DNA from: Casuarius casuarius
Taxonomy: Eukaryota; Chordata; Aves; Casuariiformes; Casuariidae
DNA length: 64,000 bases
Reading direction: 5' to 3'
Assembly (NCBI GenBank): GCA_003342895.1
Contig: PTFA01000365.1
Coordinates: 558,001 to 622,000, forward strand
Position 1 is the first letter of the stretch, and the number at the start of each line of letters is the position of its first letter. Made by a program: the position numbers and the translations under genes. The notes below the pieces were generated by a model. That model was not told the DNA's origin, did no database searches, and saw only the letters and a list, made by a program, of their open reading frames with translations. Shown here in pieces: positions 63,128 to 64,000 of this stretch.

Positions 63128-64000
63128 AAAACTATATTTACATCAGATAACATTAAGTAATAAAATAGTAAAGGCAGGCAAAGTTTCAATAATGAAAGCT
63201 GGAAACTTTACGATAAGAGAGTCTGAAGTGCTTAAACCTTCTATGTCTGATGTTAAGAATATTTTTAGGTATGTACTGTTCCTGAATTTTGTAACAAAAT
63301 GTAAAGAAGGCTGAATCGTTTGTCCTGTTCCTGTAAAGATCGGCATTAGCCTGCTTTTTATCACTTTAAATGTTGGTTTATTGGCATTTTTAAATTAATG
63401 TGGAGATCTACTTTTGGTCTTAGAAAGCTGGCTTTTAAGGTAAAATATCTGTCCCTTAAGATAAAAGGAAGCAAAAAATAATGTAATAACCAGCAGTAAA
63501 ATGGATCTGGAAAAGGTGAAGTGGGCAATATGGGAACCAGGTGGTCAGCAGCACAATTTTCTTAAAAAGCTTAGTAGTACGCATCAACATTAAAGATTTC
63601 GATTTTGGACTAACAAGTGCATCCAGAGTTGTCACTTGCTGCACGTACAATTTTATCTTTACTATTTAATGTATAAGGATGAAAAAAAGTGTGGTTTTAC
63701 TGTTAGACTCAACGTTCTTTTCATAGCAGAATTCATGTAAACATTGTTTCTGAAAGCCTTTCTCTTGAATTTGCTTAGGCAAAATATGAAAAATTATGTC
63801 AGACAGAGCTGCTGACAGAGATCCTTTCTTGACCATGAAAGGCAATGTTCAAAATAAGACGTGTAAGCCGAGCATTATCTAGATTTTGTGCGAGTTGTGA
63901 AAGAGAATCTTTGGTCATTCTCTGCTGATCTTGTTAAAACTAATAGTCTTGGTTTTCTACTAATACTTACTGCTTTTATCATTGCATTTAGGGTATTAGA

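Larger units (their letters stand above)
60392..64000 (+). other. Probable intron to the window end
   Basis: AT-rich and T-biased. No further exon is supported. It contains a 15-T run (61666-61680), a 13-bp hairpin (62927-62956) and a TA repeat (63106-63127). The unit continues beyond the window. Confidence 0.45.

Noticed and set aside
1..64000. CRISPR arrays, phage, toxin, operon or other prokaryotic systems
   Set aside because: Composition, gene density, introns and MIR fossils all indicate a vertebrate chromosome. No regularly spaced repeats were found.

Overview
This window is eukaryotic, vertebrate-type DNA, most likely from a sauropsid and probably a bird. Reasons: low GC (about 34-37% in the blocks I counted by hand), no operons or dense genes, one sharply bounded CpG island, degraded MIR-type (tRNA-derived amniote) SINEs, short simple repeats and no sign of young, abundant transposons. 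I could not find a clear CR1 3' end, so the bird call rests on low repeat content and is only moderate. No gene can be named, and no coding region is certain.

Layout. (1) 1-2.2 kb: a possible 3' end of a plus-strand gene entering from the left. A 96-bp exon candidate (1054-1149) with a strong donor is followed by a 150-bp intron, a strong acceptor and an in-frame stop three codons later. An alternative terminal exon may lie at 156-207. (2) 2.2-49.6 kb: about 47 kb of AT-rich, gene-poor sequence. It holds three minus-strand MIR-like fragments (about 7.5, 14.0 and 30.5 kb), an L3/CR1-like scrap (9.2 kb), a local 123-bp duplication (29.6-30.0 kb), hairpins, a pyrimidine-rich tract (35.2 kb) and one statistically long but unrecognised open frame (27.8-28.3 kb, minus). 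(3) 49.8-51.0 kb: a CpG-island promoter with two ZNF143-like sites, an NRF1 palindrome and GC boxes, immediately followed by a 280-base assembly gap where the transcription start and first exon probably lie. (4) 51-64 kb: sequence with marked T-over-A and G-over-C excess on the plus strand, as expected of a transcribed intron. I read it as the long first intron of a plus-strand gene driven by the island. Two weak exon candidates (54.5 and 60.2 kb), one plus-strand MIR and one compact GC-richer element with two AP-1 sites lie in it.

How it fits together: the base-composition asymmetry switches on at the island and is absent in two blocks counted to its left, so the promoter looks one-directional (rightward). 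The best leads for a second look are the island and its hidden first exon, the left-edge exon pair and the tandem duplication. I saw no sign of an unusual multi-gene system.
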